Shown one piece after another: positions 10,575 through 21,032 of a stretch of DNA of 64,000 nucleotides. Every line of letters begins with the position of its first letter. Within the stretch, counting starts at the first letter, position 1. The translations under genes and the position numbers were made by a program. Where the stretch lies: NCBI GenBank assembly GCA_014338405.1, contig JTDE01000755.1, forward strand, positions 35,074 to 99,073, written 5' to 3'. This stretch comes from Paragonimus skrjabini miyazakii. Lineage: Eukaryota; Platyhelminthes; Trematoda; Plagiorchiida; Troglotrematidae. The notes under the pieces are model-generated. The model was not told the DNA's origin, made no database searches, and was given only the letters and a program-made list of their open reading frames with translations.

Positions 10575-11660
10575 TAAAACGAGTAAAACAGTATGTACGT
10601 TTGAGCAAATGCGGTTAAGTTGCAAAACTGAGAGGGATTTATGTGCAGAGAGGTCAAACAGAAAATTTGGGCGTCAGAAGCATCTGGCAACTGTACGATA
10701 CAACTACTATGGGATAGGCCTGATCCAACAAAAATATCCAGATCGTGTTCCTGGTGGACTGTGACTAGGGAGGCGCCACTGATGCGGCATGTTCTGACAC
10801 TGTGATTATCAACGCGCATAGTGTTTAACTTGAACCTGATGAAAGACAGGCAATTTTTCACGGACATTGAAGCATTCCATTTAGGTCCCTCTGGAAGTCT
10901 TCTGCGATATTGACGCTGTACAAAACATGCTCAAACTTTACTTCCCCAACATGTATCACAACAGGGGAGTCGTTAACATGGGCTAATGATGATAAAGGGC
11001 CCAGTATGAAAGATTGTGTCCCGTCAGTTGTGGCGTTGAATGGCCTGGATAGCTCGCCAGTTCCCCTGGATGTGCATTGCTAACAGGGAAGGTATTGCTT
11101 GAGCCATGGAAGAACGTCACTAAATGGACTCAACTTATTCAACTTGTTCAGTAGACACTGTGGTGGAGCTTGTCAAACGTTTTCGTGAAATTTAAGAACA
11201 GAGCATCAGGTGAGAGGCGTTCTTCAGCGTGTGCGTGTCAGCAGCCGCCAAAAGGTTAGTTGTGCACGGGAGACAACTTCTTGAGCCATGCTGCACCGGC
11301 GCCAACAAAATGTTGTTGAAGTGAAGGCCTAAAAACCCTACTCTGCTCTCCATTACATTTGGCACGCTTTGTAGTGCAGAAATCGGTCTATAGTTGCTGG
11401 CGTTCGTTTAACCTCTGCCGCTGTAGGTTGGAGAGTTGGCGACGTGCTTCTCAGTTGCTGGACTACTAAATGTTAGCTAAGTTTTGGAACAAACGAGCAA
11501 GCGGTTCCAACATCTTGTCTGTGCATTCTGTCAAAATAAGTAGGGGCATCTCATCAAATCCCGGTGACTTGTCAACGTATAGTAGAAGTAGCTCAAAGTG
11601 TACATTAGCCGGAGTTTAGCCAGGAGATGAATCCGAGGGACGAGTTTGCTCAAAAGCTAT
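10575..11660 (-). pseudogene. CR1/jockey-like LINE reverse transcriptase, heavily decayed
   Basis: Reading the minus strand from 11660 down, RT landmarks appear in order but in changing frames. They are 'VDKSPGFDEMPLLILTE' (RT entry, usually 'KSPGPDGIHP'), 'SPDALFLNFTKTFDKLHHSV' (motif A, usually 'LDFSKAFDxVxH'), a poorly kept motif B area, and near 10700 'EHDLDIFVGSGLSHSS', the 'EKDLGVxVDSxLKxSxQ' block that follows the palm. Many stops intervene. The catalytic Asp-Asp motif is not legible. This is the oldest-looking LINE copy in the window; the order of blocks rather than any one block supports the call. Confidence 0.7.
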
Positions 11661-12179
11661 GGTGCATATTATCCTTTCGGCTGAGCTTCCGAAGACACAC
11701 ACACTAGGTACGTAATATTTCTGTTACTTATGAATAGAAAGTAGAAAAACCTGGACGTCTCATTAGAGGGGGGATAGCAGCCTTCGATCTGACCAGGCGA
11801 GCTTTGCGTCGGAAGACTACTTTAATGTAGTCAGCAATGGATATTGCAAGTAATACTGTGCGAACGCTTTCATTAGTGCGTACGGCAGCCGTGCGCTGAT
11901 TACAAAACCAATAGTATTATATGTGTAATGCGCCACTTCTTTCAGAAAGGAGTGAATCGCACGCGGATCTCTTCGTCTCTACTAGATGCTTGGTTGGAGG
12001 TTTGAGCCAAGACGAGTCATGGGCGAGACGTGAAGTGTATATTGAGATTAAACTTATCGTCACAGTGTTCAAATGTGATGCAATTTGTCCTATATATTCA
12101 TCTATTGTTTTTCAGTTACCAGTTGGCTCACTTGAAATTGCTTCAAACAGGCAGTAGGAAGCGCGCAATGGTAACATCA
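11661..12179. other. Unassigned interval
   Basis: May hold the endonuclease-RT linker of the decayed LINE just below it, but nothing is legible. Plus-strand ORFs here are short and featureless. Confidence 0.35.
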
Positions 12180-12285
12180 TATATTATGCGGAAGCTGAAT
12201 GTGGTGTGGTCGCTTGCGCCCAGTGGTGCATCCACTTCGGTGATATTCACCATGCGGGGTTCAGCAGCTGACATCCTGTCTAGTT
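12180..12285 (+). repeat. Dispersed repeat, copy B (partner at 1-105)
   Basis: Matches window start 1-105 in the same orientation, from 'ATGCGGAAGCTGA' through 'CACCATGCGGGGTTCAGCAG'. It supports a moderately old interspersed family of at least ~100 bp. Confidence 0.55.
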
Positions 12286-12289
12286 GAGA

Positions 12290-14235
12290 TGATCCGTGGT
12301 CTGTTCTTCACCTCGTGGGTTGATTGATGTGCTCGTTGAGTCCTACTGCCTCCAGGAGCTAGATCTCCGCTGAGGACTGCGTGTAATTTGGTACTAACGT
12401 AGACTGCTGTGTCTTCCTTTCAACCGGTCGACCGATCACCTTGATCACAGCTGTGGCCCAGGAGGTCTACTAATAACAGATATTCCACGTTCAGACATTA
12501 TTTTGTCTGCATGAAGTCGGGACTCACATAAGAAGTTGTTTTTGACGTCTGCCACTTCAGACTCAAAATGGATAATCTATCCACTGCATAGATTGATTTA
12601 CAATAGTACGTATGTTCACATGGATCTCAAGTTTACTGGGCACGGAAATCTTTCAACTAGCTTTGTTTAGTTTAGCTCGGATAGCCTTCCACTAATCAGT
12701 GTCGTACTTGTAAGCATGGAACGCATCCGCATCTTTCAACTGCTCTACGACATGCGCAAACAATCTCCGTGATCCGCAAACCGTGGATATCAGACTGCCT
12801 TCTCGGTTCACAGTGCTAAACTTATCTGTGAGGCCTAAACGGCTTACTAGATAAACAAGATTAGTAGGACCAATAGGACTCGACAAGAGTGGCGCTTTGT
12901 GGTATCACAGGTTGAAACTAAGTTGCTGCGACGAGTAGCATGCTAGTGGGAGTATTGTTTCGAATTCTTCCCCGATGGTAAAAGCAGTTCGCAAATATTA
13001 CTGTAGATAACAACGTCGTTTCTTTCATGCGCTCTAGAATAAAGCACCCACCATCCCGATCATCAAGGTTGGGTAATTACGAAATTTTGGCTGTATGCGT
13101 TTAGCTTACCTTACCCGTGAACAAAGTCCGGGTATGCGGCAAGTTTTCACACCAATGACTGTTCCATCCGATTGAATTTTGTTTTGAACAACATTGAGAA
13201 CAATCCTATGCGGGAAATGATAAAAAACCTTTGGTTGAAACGTTTCGGATATGCTCCAGTCATCATCTTCAGTTCTGTTGAAAGCCATGCCGATAGATAA
13301 TTGGCATTGTAAACATCAAGTGCTGACTGGCCAAAAAACACATCGTCCAGCAATCCGCACGCAGTCTGGGTTAATTTGTTTCCGTGTAGTGTTTTGTATA
13401 ACGGCCATGCTATCTCAGTCGAGTTAGAAACGATGTAGTAGAATGAACAGAATTAATCTCTGCAAGTTTTCAGCGAAAGGCTATGACAATACTCATTTTT
13501 ACACCGTCCCACGTGATGAAGTAGCTGCTTGCGCTGAGTGTATGGCAATTGTTGTGTTCTACAGATATTCGGCGACCACGTTCCCTGTCTTTATTCATCT
13601 CCTATCGTTGATCCTCCTTACATTCGAATCTCCTTGGTAGAATTTGTTAGCCTTTACTGCAAATACTGACACGATCATTCAAGTTGCGCGTGCGATAAGT
13701 CAATTCTCTAACGAATGTTAACCCTAATGTATCACTAAATCATTATATTGTTTAGTTGTGGTAACTTGTTATTGTGTGGTTTCTATTCCTTACTTCCCGT
13801 TGTCTGACATTTATTTATATGTACCCCGGTCTCATGTGTACTTGATCATTTCGTCATTACGCAACTGTTGTACATAATCATGCTCAAGTGAACCATTAGC
13901 CTCAGGATTTGTATATTTGGTGGATACAATATCGAGGTTTATTGTTATCTTCCATTTAGTTTAAACTAATTCTCTTGTATCTGAGCAACTTATTAATAAG
14001 AAACTCATCAATGTGACCGTTTTCCCTTCTGAATCCGAATCGGTTGCTCAGCGGGCTGAGAATTTATGGACGCTTCTTACTTACAGTCGCGACTATCCTG
14101 GATCTAGCCTATCGACAGACGTTGCAATTAGACTAAGCGTTGCTCAAGTAACCACCAAATGTCCGGGATTAACGCTATGTGCACCATGAATGAAAGGAGC
14201 ATATGTCAAGGTTGTACACAACCATTTCTAGCAGC
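12290..14235. other. Unassigned 1.9-kb interval
   Basis: Only short ORFs of 60-70 codons on both strands (for example 12886-12692 minus and 13443-13640 plus), none with a recognisable motif. From about 13650 to 14000 the sequence is AT-rich. No repeat partner was noticed within the window. Confidence 0.4.
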
Positions 14236-14239
14236 AACA

Positions 14240-14735
14240 TCTCGTGGAATAATGTCTGGCTGAAATCTTGTGAAAATAAGGAAAAAGTAGAACGTTTGTG
14301 TAGACAAGGAAGACGGACACGTCGTCATACGGTTCACTGCCAAATGTGCCAGTATTCTTGTTGAGGTGCAATGCGAGTGTCGCATTTGCGTTTCGCCAAC
14401 ATCTTCAAAATACTGCAAAATTGAGAATTCTAAGCATAGAAATCATGTATTCCATATCGAAAATCGCAATGAACGCATTTATAGGACCTGATAAGTGGAC
14501 TAACTCATATAGTGAGTTGTTTTCGCAAAAACGTTGTAAAGTCTTTGCATAACAAAACTAGTTCGTTTAGCAGATATTCGGTGCAGTTCACTTTTCTCAT
14601 CAATACGGTTTGCTTGCAATTGATGAAATGTAAGTGCTTTGCCTGAAACTTCGGGTTTAATATTTTAAAAAATGCTTGAAATCCCGAAGTTGTGCTAAAT
14701 TGACCACTTTCTCCATGGGCCTACCTTCAAGCCCA
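14240..14735 (-). repeat. Decayed arm of the 23.7-kb MULE-like family
   Basis: Read on the minus strand, this follows the left arm of the element at 23.655 kb. 'CTTTGCCTGAAACTTCGGGTTTAATATTTT' at 14638 parallels the right-arm text 'CTTTGCCTGGAATTCCGACTTTAAAATTT' at 26289. Further in, 'CTGAAATCTTG' at 14259 and 'AGTATTCTTGTTGAGGTGCAATG' at 14350 parallel the reversed 24.05-24.17 kb sequence. It is about 65-70% identical, with no terminal GGGCAA preserved and no partner arm. The neighbouring LINE RT relic begins 100 bp away. Confidence 0.65.
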
Positions 14736-14829
14736 GCGTTGATGTAAACCATAATTGTTTAGGTGTCTGGCAGGGAACCCCCGAGTTTTCTTGTGACATT
14801 GTTCTGAAACCGCTCTGTTGTGATACGGA

Positions 14830-15150
14830 CGGGAGAATGGCACTGGCGATGTAACACATTTCTGTTGTACTTTAGCACTCAAAGTGCGTAGCGAATGCCA
14901 TATTGCTGATTAATATAGGGAAGAGAAAGAGGCCCAGGACCGAGCCTTTTGGTACACCTGTGGGTGCTGCGTGAATATTAACGCACTCACTGTGAAAATC
15001 ATAGTCCAGCACATTAGTGGTTCGTCACCCAATGCAACAATCTCTCAGTGGCTCCACAGAGCTCACCTTTAGCTTAACAAAGTTGACGGTGGACCTTCTC
15101 CGTTGATTTTGCAATGTCCAGGTACCCGAAATATACACCCCAGTGAGGAT
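14830..15150 (-). pseudogene. CR1/jockey-like LINE RT fragment (motifs A and B)
   Basis: The minus strand gives 'YFGYLDIAKSTEKVHRQL' near 15130-15080 (motif A, 'YLDIAKAFDKVHHQL'). 'GATERLLHWVTNH' follows, then across a frame change 'APTGVPKGSVLGLFLFPILI' near 14960-14910 (motif B, usually 'SGVPQGSVLGPLLFxxxIND'). The motif A aspartate that binds metal is kept, but 'AFD' has become 'STE'. The piece is ~320 bp and lacks motif C, so it is a truncated, dead copy. Confidence 0.75.
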
Positions 15151-15189
15151 CACCTGCGCTTGTATGATGGTAGCAGACAAACATTAAGC

Positions 15190-15829
15190 TGGTGACGCAT
15201 AAGCGGCCCAGATGCTGCCCGTGTTACTGCAGGACGAAGACACTATGTGTATGAAAGCGCCACCATATATGGTTCAGTTCAGTTTCCAGGACGGAACGGC
15301 TTCAGCCAGAGGTTTCTTGCACCAGTAAGCTTCTGAGGGCATCCAGTGCTGCGACCATAATGAGAAAAGATTCTACACTTCCATGAGTTAGCATGAGTGC
15401 TACCAGATAAATGCTGAGGAGTTTAAGCTATCAGTGCCACCAGAACACAAGTTCACAGTTATCACCGATACACACAAGTTTATCCTCCCATCAAAATGAC
15501 ATGAAACACGAGTTAAGTGTAAGATTAATGAGGGTTTGATTCTTATAATTTATACTTTCCGACGCAAAGACTAACTTTCTAAATAAAATAAAAGCAATAA
15601 ATGAGATTTAAAAGGGATAACAAAAATGGCAAACAACGATGAAAAGTTGACTAAATTTTATGCAGACAACATAGTTTTGCTGTCCGAGTTTGTTCGACAT
15701 GGAACGCACTTCCGGCGACGATTGTCATAGCAACGTCAGTCAATGCACTCAAAAGGCAACTAGATTACTGGATTACCCAAAGATGGCCGTTGACAGTCGG
15801 GCACGTATAGCCCCATGTAACTTCATTGT
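15190..15829. other. Unassigned interval
   Basis: No domain or repeat recognised; AT-rich from about 15540 to 15660. Confidence 0.4.
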
Positions 15830-15970
15830 TGCGATTTCTTTCTTTTCTCATCTTTTCTCATTTTCCCCTACCTTCTTCGTATAGTTTTCCCCTTCCACTG
15901 TTACACAACAAAACGGTGCAACCTCCCTAGGTACCCGACTGCTACTAGCCGCTACAACACTCAACACACC
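15830..15970 (-). repeat. Dispersed repeat (inverted partner at 9.55 kb)
   Basis: The reverse complement reads GTTGCACCGTTTTGTTGTGT and then a purine-rich tract, matching 9585-9690 on the plus strand. Confidence 0.5.
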
Positions 15971-16192
15971 TCACATAATCTCACCATTTCAGCAGTTCAT
16001 GTTATCGATTTCGACGGACAACAACCAAACGGAGGTAGGATCTGTTGTGGAACCACAAACTCCGTACTACTGAATCTTGCTGGAATATCTCCAGGCGAGG
16101 ATACAATACAAGTGTTATATTTCCAATTCCGCAAGAAACCAGTGAAATGTACGACAAGGAAATTACTTTGGAAACTCATCCAAACGAAATCC

Positions 16193-16785
16193 TCACAACA
16201 GGTCCAGGAAGAAATACGGCCAGCACTCATCTAGTTTTCTTTTGAACTCTGTGACACTATCAGATGATACTACAATCTGTGGAAGCATGTTCCAACAGTT
16301 GGTGACTCGATATACGAAGAAGTTAGCCTCAGTTGATGTAGCAACCCTCTTCTTCTCCAACTTGAGGCCGTGACCGCGGAGGTGTGAGTTTGTATGCAGG
16401 CTGAACAGAGATTTCGCCTCAACTCCGGTTATTCCCTTAAGAATCTTGAAGGTTTCTATCACGTCTCCTCTAACCCTACTTCGCTCAAGAGAAAACAGAT
16501 CAAGTTTTTTTGTTTGTCTTCATATGATTTGTCTCACATTTCCGCAAGCAACCTTGTAAAACTTTTCTGAACCTTCTCAAGTAAATTCACGTCTTTTACC
16601 ATATGCGGGCTCCAAGCCTGCAAACAATATTCCAGATGTGGCCCAACATGAACTTTACAAAGCGGCAACAACACCTCCGGCCTTCGTGACGCGAACGTTT
16701 TCCACAACATACACAGCGTTATATTACCTTTCCGCGCCGCCTCAATACATTGTTTGGAAACTTTGAAATTCCCCTCTATGAACAC
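16193..16785 (-). pseudogene. LINE C-terminal domain
   Basis: Two open frames: 16785-16534 with 'HVGPHLEYCLQAWSPHM' and 'LEKVQKSFTRLL', and 16462-16193 with 'KSLFSLHTNSHLRGHGLKL', 'FVYRVTNCWNMLPQIVVSSDSV' and the closing 'FKRKLDECWPYFF'. This order is the normal end of CR1-type proteins. A frameshift or small deletion near 16534-16462 separates the two. The stop at 16193 is the natural end of the protein. Confidence 0.8.
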
Positions 16786-16809
16786 TCCCAGGTCCTTAGT
16801 TGTTTCTAC

Positions 16810-17720
16810 TCACCTCAGGTCTTTCTCCTCCACCTCCTTGCCCAAATACCTGACTGGCCCTGGCTGTTCCCCAGCAAGCAGCTGATTCCACTTGTCTACA
16901 TTCAAGGGTAGGTTCCATTCACTTGACCATTTCCAAACAGTATCCAAGTCCTCCTGCATGCTGGTGTTGTCAGGATTTCCTACAACCTTCACATCATCAG
17001 CAAAGATGTAGCAGGGACACTTCAGGTTTTTGGTGAGATCATTGATGAACATTAAAAATAGTAGTGGTCCAAGCACCGATCCCTGAGGTACCCCACTAAC
17101 TACTGCACCTTTTGTGGACCTTTCCCCTGTTACCTCTACATGGAAGGTGCGACTTCTCAAGAAGTCCTGTATCCATCCTACCAGTCCTGAAGGAAGACCG
17201 AAGGTCCGCAATTTGAGGACCAGCAATGGCTGGTTCACGGAATCGAATGCCTTCCTGAAGTCCAAGTAGCAAACCTCAACTTTCTCACCCCTAGCCAACC
17301 TCTTTGTGATCTCATTGGGGAAGCAAATCGGGTTGGTAAGACAAGACCTATGCCTCATAAATCCATGATGGTCTGCAGAGAGAAGTTTATTTTCAGTAAG
17401 GTGTCTCACAATCCTATCCTTAATAATTTTTCCAGCAGTTTCAAGACACCACCTCGTGCCCACCTCGTGCCTACCTCGTGCCTACCTCGTGCCTCTTACC
17501 CCCCTTATGGATGGGTATAACCCCTGCCTTGCTCTAGTCATCTGAAATGATGGCCTTCTGTAAGGTAAGATCAAACGACACGGTGAGAGGCTGCTGTAAA
17601 ATATCACTGAGAGGTCTTAGTATCCTTGAATGGATACAGTCCGGTCCTATCGCCTTATTCACGTCTAGCTTATCTAATCTATCTTTAACCTCCTCCTCTC
17701 TTATTTCAACTTCCTCCATT
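16810..17720 (-). pseudogene. LINE reverse transcriptase palm, one in-frame stop
   Basis: RT entry at 17719-17534 includes 'VNKAIGPDCIHSRILRPLSD'. The main open frame 17463-16810 carries motif A ('CYLDFRKAFDSVN', Asp68), motif B ('SGVPQGSVLGPLLF', residues 123-136) and motif C ('FADD', Asp156-Asp157), so all three catalytic aspartates remain. Between entry and palm an 11-bp tandem repeat at 17451-17494 interrupts the 'YRPVSL' region and brings a TAG; the frame on both sides of it is the same. The RT copies LINE RNA at a nicked target. Apart from that repeat and another stop near 17534, this palm is well preserved. Confidence 0.88.
17451..17494. repeat. 11-bp tandem repeat, four copies, inside LINE RT
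   Basis: Four units of ACCTCGTGCC(C/T) at 17451, 17462, 17473 and 17484. The minus-strand reading across the array gives '...HEVGTR*ARGRHEVGTR...', with one TAG. It replaces the usual 'NYRPVSL' residues of the RT fingers. Confidence 0.95.
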
Positions 17721-18096
17721 ATTGGCCCCCTTGCAGTCTCTATGCTGAGTCACTCTGTGGTAGATTCAGAGTCCGGAATATGTACTGCCTCAAAAAACTG
17801 GCAGTTAACCTCTGCGTTTTGTAGTGGTGATTCGATAACATTGCCGTTAGTATCAACAATGCTACTCAGTCTTCTCCCAATGGTCCCTTTTGTCTGAACA
17901 TAGCTAAAGAAAACTTGAGGGTTGGTATGATGGTTCTTTGCTAGATTCATTTCAAACTTTTTCTGCATTCGTTTTGTACTTCAGTATATCTTTTCCTAGC
18001 CGCCTTATACTGAAAAAACCTGATGTACCCCCCAGACTGTTTGTATACAGCCCAGGCTTTTCTTTTGCGTCTCGGTGCCTTTGTGACCTTACTCTT

Positions 18097-18980
18097 TCAC
18101 CACAGAGGCTTGCCTTTACGTCTGTTGCGTTTTAGTGGTGCATGCGTGTCAGTTAGTTGCATGAGATTAACTTTAATTATGGTCCAGGCTTTGTTTACAT
18201 CATTGGTACGATGACAATCTATCCAAATGAACTTTTTCGCATCCAACCTTAGTTGTTGTATATTCATGTTTTTAAAGGATCTGCGATATTTAGCAAGAGG
18301 GTAGCGTAAACACAACGAAAATTCAGACGTATGATTCCATGTTCCGACCTTCGAGTCCGAAACGTCGTTCGGATTTCGTGCTATAACAAGGTCTAAAACT
18401 GTAGCCGTTTGGCCTTCCCTCCACCTAATGACATCGTTGATATGCTGAAGTAACGCCTTCTCGTTTAAAAGGTCCAACAATGCCTCACCAAGTGTACCAC
18501 GGGCAGCATACATCAATCTCCAGTCCACTTCTGGAGCGTTGAAATCTCCTACAATGAGAAGTCGCTGTGACGTGCTTGTTTGTCTCCAAAGAACACTGGG
18601 TAGTTGTTCCTCCTCCTGTCAGGTAGAAGAGGACTTCTGTAACCGCACAGGAGCAGCAACGGAGTTCTGCTGTCTGCCAAGGAACAGCTAAATAACTGAA
18701 TATTTTCCACATTGAACCTCTCTTCTCGGCGCTGCCCATAATACTGCACTAACAACAACAGAACACCCCCACACATTCTGCCATCTTGTCCATCTACCCT
18801 GTGGATCGCACATCCCGAGGGACATACATTATCGACGGACATATCCTGTCGTAACCAGGTCTCATTAACTGCAACCACATCCTCTCCTCCTAGTTCCCCT
18901 GAGAGCTCACTCCATTTGTTTCCCCCAGACTACCAGCATTGGTAGACAGTACTCTCAGGGACTTCTCAGGGACTTCGCAA
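18097..18980 (-). pseudogene. LINE apurinic-type endonuclease domain, frameshifted
   Basis: Conserved blocks in order on the minus strand: 'LSTNAGSL' near 18950 (the opening Asn block), 'VNETWL' near 18870 (catalytic Glu), 'YRSP' near 18640, 'LIVGDFNAPEVDW' near 18560-18530 (catalytic Asp/Asn) and 'TVLDLVIAR' near 18400. The closing block, normally 'SDH', reads 'WNHTSEFSL', so the catalytic Asp-His pair appears lost. Two frame changes, near 18890 and 18550, break the reading. This domain nicks target DNA to start reverse transcription; with the last block changed this copy should be inactive. Confidence 0.8.
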
Positions 18981-19424
18981 CCACCCCTCGTTTCAACCTT
19001 CTAGACTCTAGGGGCGGCGCATTGCTCGGGATTTACACCTGAGTACTCCCCCGTTTTCTACAGGAGGTTGTCCAGTCCTTCCTAGCTTCAGGCCAAACGA
19101 CCCACACTCTTTACGTTGAGTTGTTTTTACAATGGGTGTAAGCCTTCCGTCTGTCTCCCCATTCTTCTGTTACACGAGTAAGCGGGTTAACCGTATCCGT
19201 GGCACCAAATCTTTAATGCGTTATTGCGGCGCAATTGTTGATTCAGTACCACTGAGACGGCTAGTATTCTTCCACTCAGCCGAGTCGTCCGGTGTTGCCG
19301 TTACTCGACCTTGTGTGGCCTTGCATATCTGCCCTGCTGCCGCCAGGAATCTATCTCGGTGTTTGGGGTTGGCGAACTCAGCCAACATAGGCCTAGTGCT
19401 GTATGTTTTAGCCTGCCACTTACC

Positions 19425-19769
19425 CTATCTTATTAAGCGTTTAATAGCCACATGCTCAGGAATATTGACCTGCCTTAGGAGGTTCACCAGGAGAAATCTC
19501 TTTGCTATTTCTCTAGCTTTGCCTTCTTTCATGATGGGCTCGGGGATGCCTCTGATGACGACATTCCTATTTCTACCAAGGGCTAAGTCCCTTTTAGTTT
19601 CGAGCCCCAAAACAGCTTTAACCAAAAGATCACTTTGGTTATGGACCTCCGTAAATTTTTGTTCTTGGGCTTCCATCCTGAAACAAATAACTTCAACCAG
19701 CCCCTCCAGTTTCTTAAGTTCTTTTCTTTCCCTTTCTACGCGGTCCTTGACCGATTTCCGGTTACTCAC
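19425..19769 (-). CDS. LINE ORF1 second part, coiled coil plus RRM-like start
   Basis: 114 residues. Residues ~5-55 are a charged heptad-like helix ('KDRVERERKELKKLEGLVEVI') that could form a coiled coil. Residues ~70-80 read 'GRNRNVVIRGIPEP', the first beta-strand signature of the RRM-like domain found in many LINE ORF1 proteins; 'AIKRLIR' ends the open frame. It probably continues ORF1 from the PHD part across a frame break at 19862-19769. The open frame on the opposite strand here (19132-19899, 255 codons) is its antisense shadow. Confidence 0.7.
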   Translation of the reverse strand: MSNRKSVKDRVERERKELKKLEGLVEVICFRMEAQEQKFTEVHNQSDLLVKAVLGLETKRDLALGRNRNVVIRGIPEPIMKEGKAREIAKRFLLVNLLRQVNIPEHVAIKRLIR

Positions 19770-19861
19770 TATTTCGTCTTATTTCCCACTCCGCTTATTG
19801 TCTTTGTACCCTCTTTCGACAGTGACTTTTATACAACTCACCCTGCTAACAGCTAAGACAT

Positions 19862-20368
19862 TTAGTTCAGCAGTTTTATATTTTGACTCATTGACTTAAC
19901 CCGGCGGGTGGTCATGCTTTGTAGCCGCCTTTCTCCTTTTTTATCCCGGACTCCACGAAAGCCCTTCACGTCGTTGTAAAGTTCTCCGTCAGCATTTGGA
20001 ACATTCGATTCATTACCCCTCACTCCCTTTATGCTATTATCTACCTCATCGTGCACAACAGGCGGTGTGCCACTACCAGAGTCCTCCTCCTGGTTTACTC
20101 TAGTGTTCGCAACAGAAGTATAATCGTGCAGTTTACCTATGCATGACCTGCAAACCCAAAGCAGCTGCTTATGAACCACATACAAATCATAAGCCCATTT
20201 CGAGAGCTTGCTACACCGACGGTGGAACCACTTCGCACACCCATCACATTGCATACTCTCGGCACCGACTTCCAGGTAACACTGGTTATTGCCGCAACCG
20301 CCATCTTTCAGACTGACTAACTGAGTACTTTTCCATGGACCCATGCAAGAAATTTCCCTAAGGTTCAA
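19862..20368 (-). CDS. LINE ORF1, PHD-finger protein
   Basis: 168 codons from an ATG at 20368. A C4HC3 zinc arrangement is legible: Cys25, Cys30, Cys41, Cys44, His49, Cys52, Cys73, Cys76, with the typical 'CAKWFHRRC' core and a Trp two residues before the last Cys pair. PHD-like fingers occur in ORF1 of some CR1 LINEs, where ORF1 is thought to bind nucleic acid or chromatin; that role here is inference. After the finger the chain is Asp/Asn-rich and then basic near the end ('RDKKGERRLQSMTTRRVKS'). It stops at 19862, where the second ORF1 part begins after ~90 bp. All eight zinc ligands are intact, so this is the best-kept protein in the window. Confidence 0.8.
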   Translation of the reverse strand: MNLREISCMGPWKSTQLVSLKDGGCGNNQCYLEVGAESMQCDGCAKWFHRRCSKLSKWAYDLYVVHKQLLWVCRSCIGKLHDYTSVANTRVNQEEDSGSGTPPVVHDEVDNSIKGVRGNESNVPNADGELYNDVKGFRGVRDKKGERRLQSMTTRRVKSMSQNIKLLN

Positions 20369-20370
20369 CT

Positions 20371-20680
20371 GTTGTTAATATCGGTTAAATAAAATGGCAG
20401 ACGAAAAATAAACACCTCAATCGGAAGGAAAAACCACGTGAACCGACCTATATTTAGCTCACTTGGATAGTAAAAAGTCACACAGCACTTTTGATAGCTC
20501 CCACACCTTTCGTCCCGGGTGCCTCAAATACGTCACACCGATATTACAACTTTCAGCCCTCAATCCATTAAGTTCATTAAGTCTTCTCTTGATGAAAAGG
20601 TGTCACGCGACTGCTTTTATTCCGAGAAACCCTACCCTCCATCATTGAGTGATTGAAAGGAGAGAGTAGTTGTCTAATGT
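20371..20680. other. LINE 5' flank, possible 5' UTR
   Basis: Immediately upstream of the LINE start codon. It could contain the LINE 5' UTR; no promoter motif or boundary is recognised. Confidence 0.35.
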
Positions 20681-20734
20681 GCGACCGAAACCAGCAGGCG
20701 CGCATTAGCTGAATTTGAAGTGGCGATGGAGCGT

Positions 20735-20950
20735 GCTGCTGTGTTGTCGGCGCCGTCTTAGTTATCGTTTGTGTAAGTCGTGTGCATGGCTTACTAGGAC
20801 TTCGGCTCATTCTTGTTTTCGTTGTTTCCTTCTACAGGATTGTTTCTGGAACCTCCTACTTTGGAAGAACGCTATCCCCCGATGTCTCCACATTGCCCTA
20901 GATCTGGCCCGTAAGTGTTACGGACAACCAGAGGTAAACGGCCGGCATGC
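20735..20950 (+). repeat. Repeat with intron-like unit, copy 1
   Basis: It aligns to the reverse complement of 36310-36535. Both contain a stretch starting GTAAGTCGTGTGCATG and ending in a pyrimidine tract plus CAG: here 20773-20837 (65 bp), in the other copy 66 bp. The following 73 bp (20838-20910) end directly before another GTAAGT. This looks like an exon between two introns. 'GAAGAACGCTATCCCCC' in the putative exon is matched by 'GAAGAACGCTGTCCCCC'. No long reading frame is shared, so it may be a non-coding or 5'-leader exon of a repeat. Retention of splice-like signals in two diverged copies is the main evidence. Confidence 0.6.
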
Positions 20951-21032
20951 ACGCTACAGTGGGACTACCAAAGAGTCGGCAAATTCTTTGGGGAGACTGG
21001 ACGGGATATTACCGGGGCCCGGTGACTCGTAA

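Larger units (their letters stand above)
16190..20370 (-). mobile_element. Near full-length CR1-type LINE
   Basis: All expected parts occur on the minus strand in order: ORF1 with a PHD finger (20368-19862), an ORF1 second part with a coiled coil and an 'RNVVIRGIPEP' block (19769-19425), endonuclease (about 18980-18100), RT (about 17720-16810) and the C-terminal domain (16785-16193). At 4.2 kb it is close to the usual length of this class. It is the youngest-looking LINE here, since its frames stay open for 60-220 codons between breaks. Frameshifts, an RT-entry minisatellite and a changed endonuclease motif show it cannot move on its own. The 3' end is placed just after the last stop; no A-tail or target-site duplication was identified. 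Confidence 0.88.

Noticed and set aside
19132..19899. 255-codon plus-strand ORF, the longest clean frame apart from those across N
   Set aside because: It is antisense to the LINE ORF1 (19862-19425), is Leu/Ser/Phe-rich as antisense frames often are, and has no domain.
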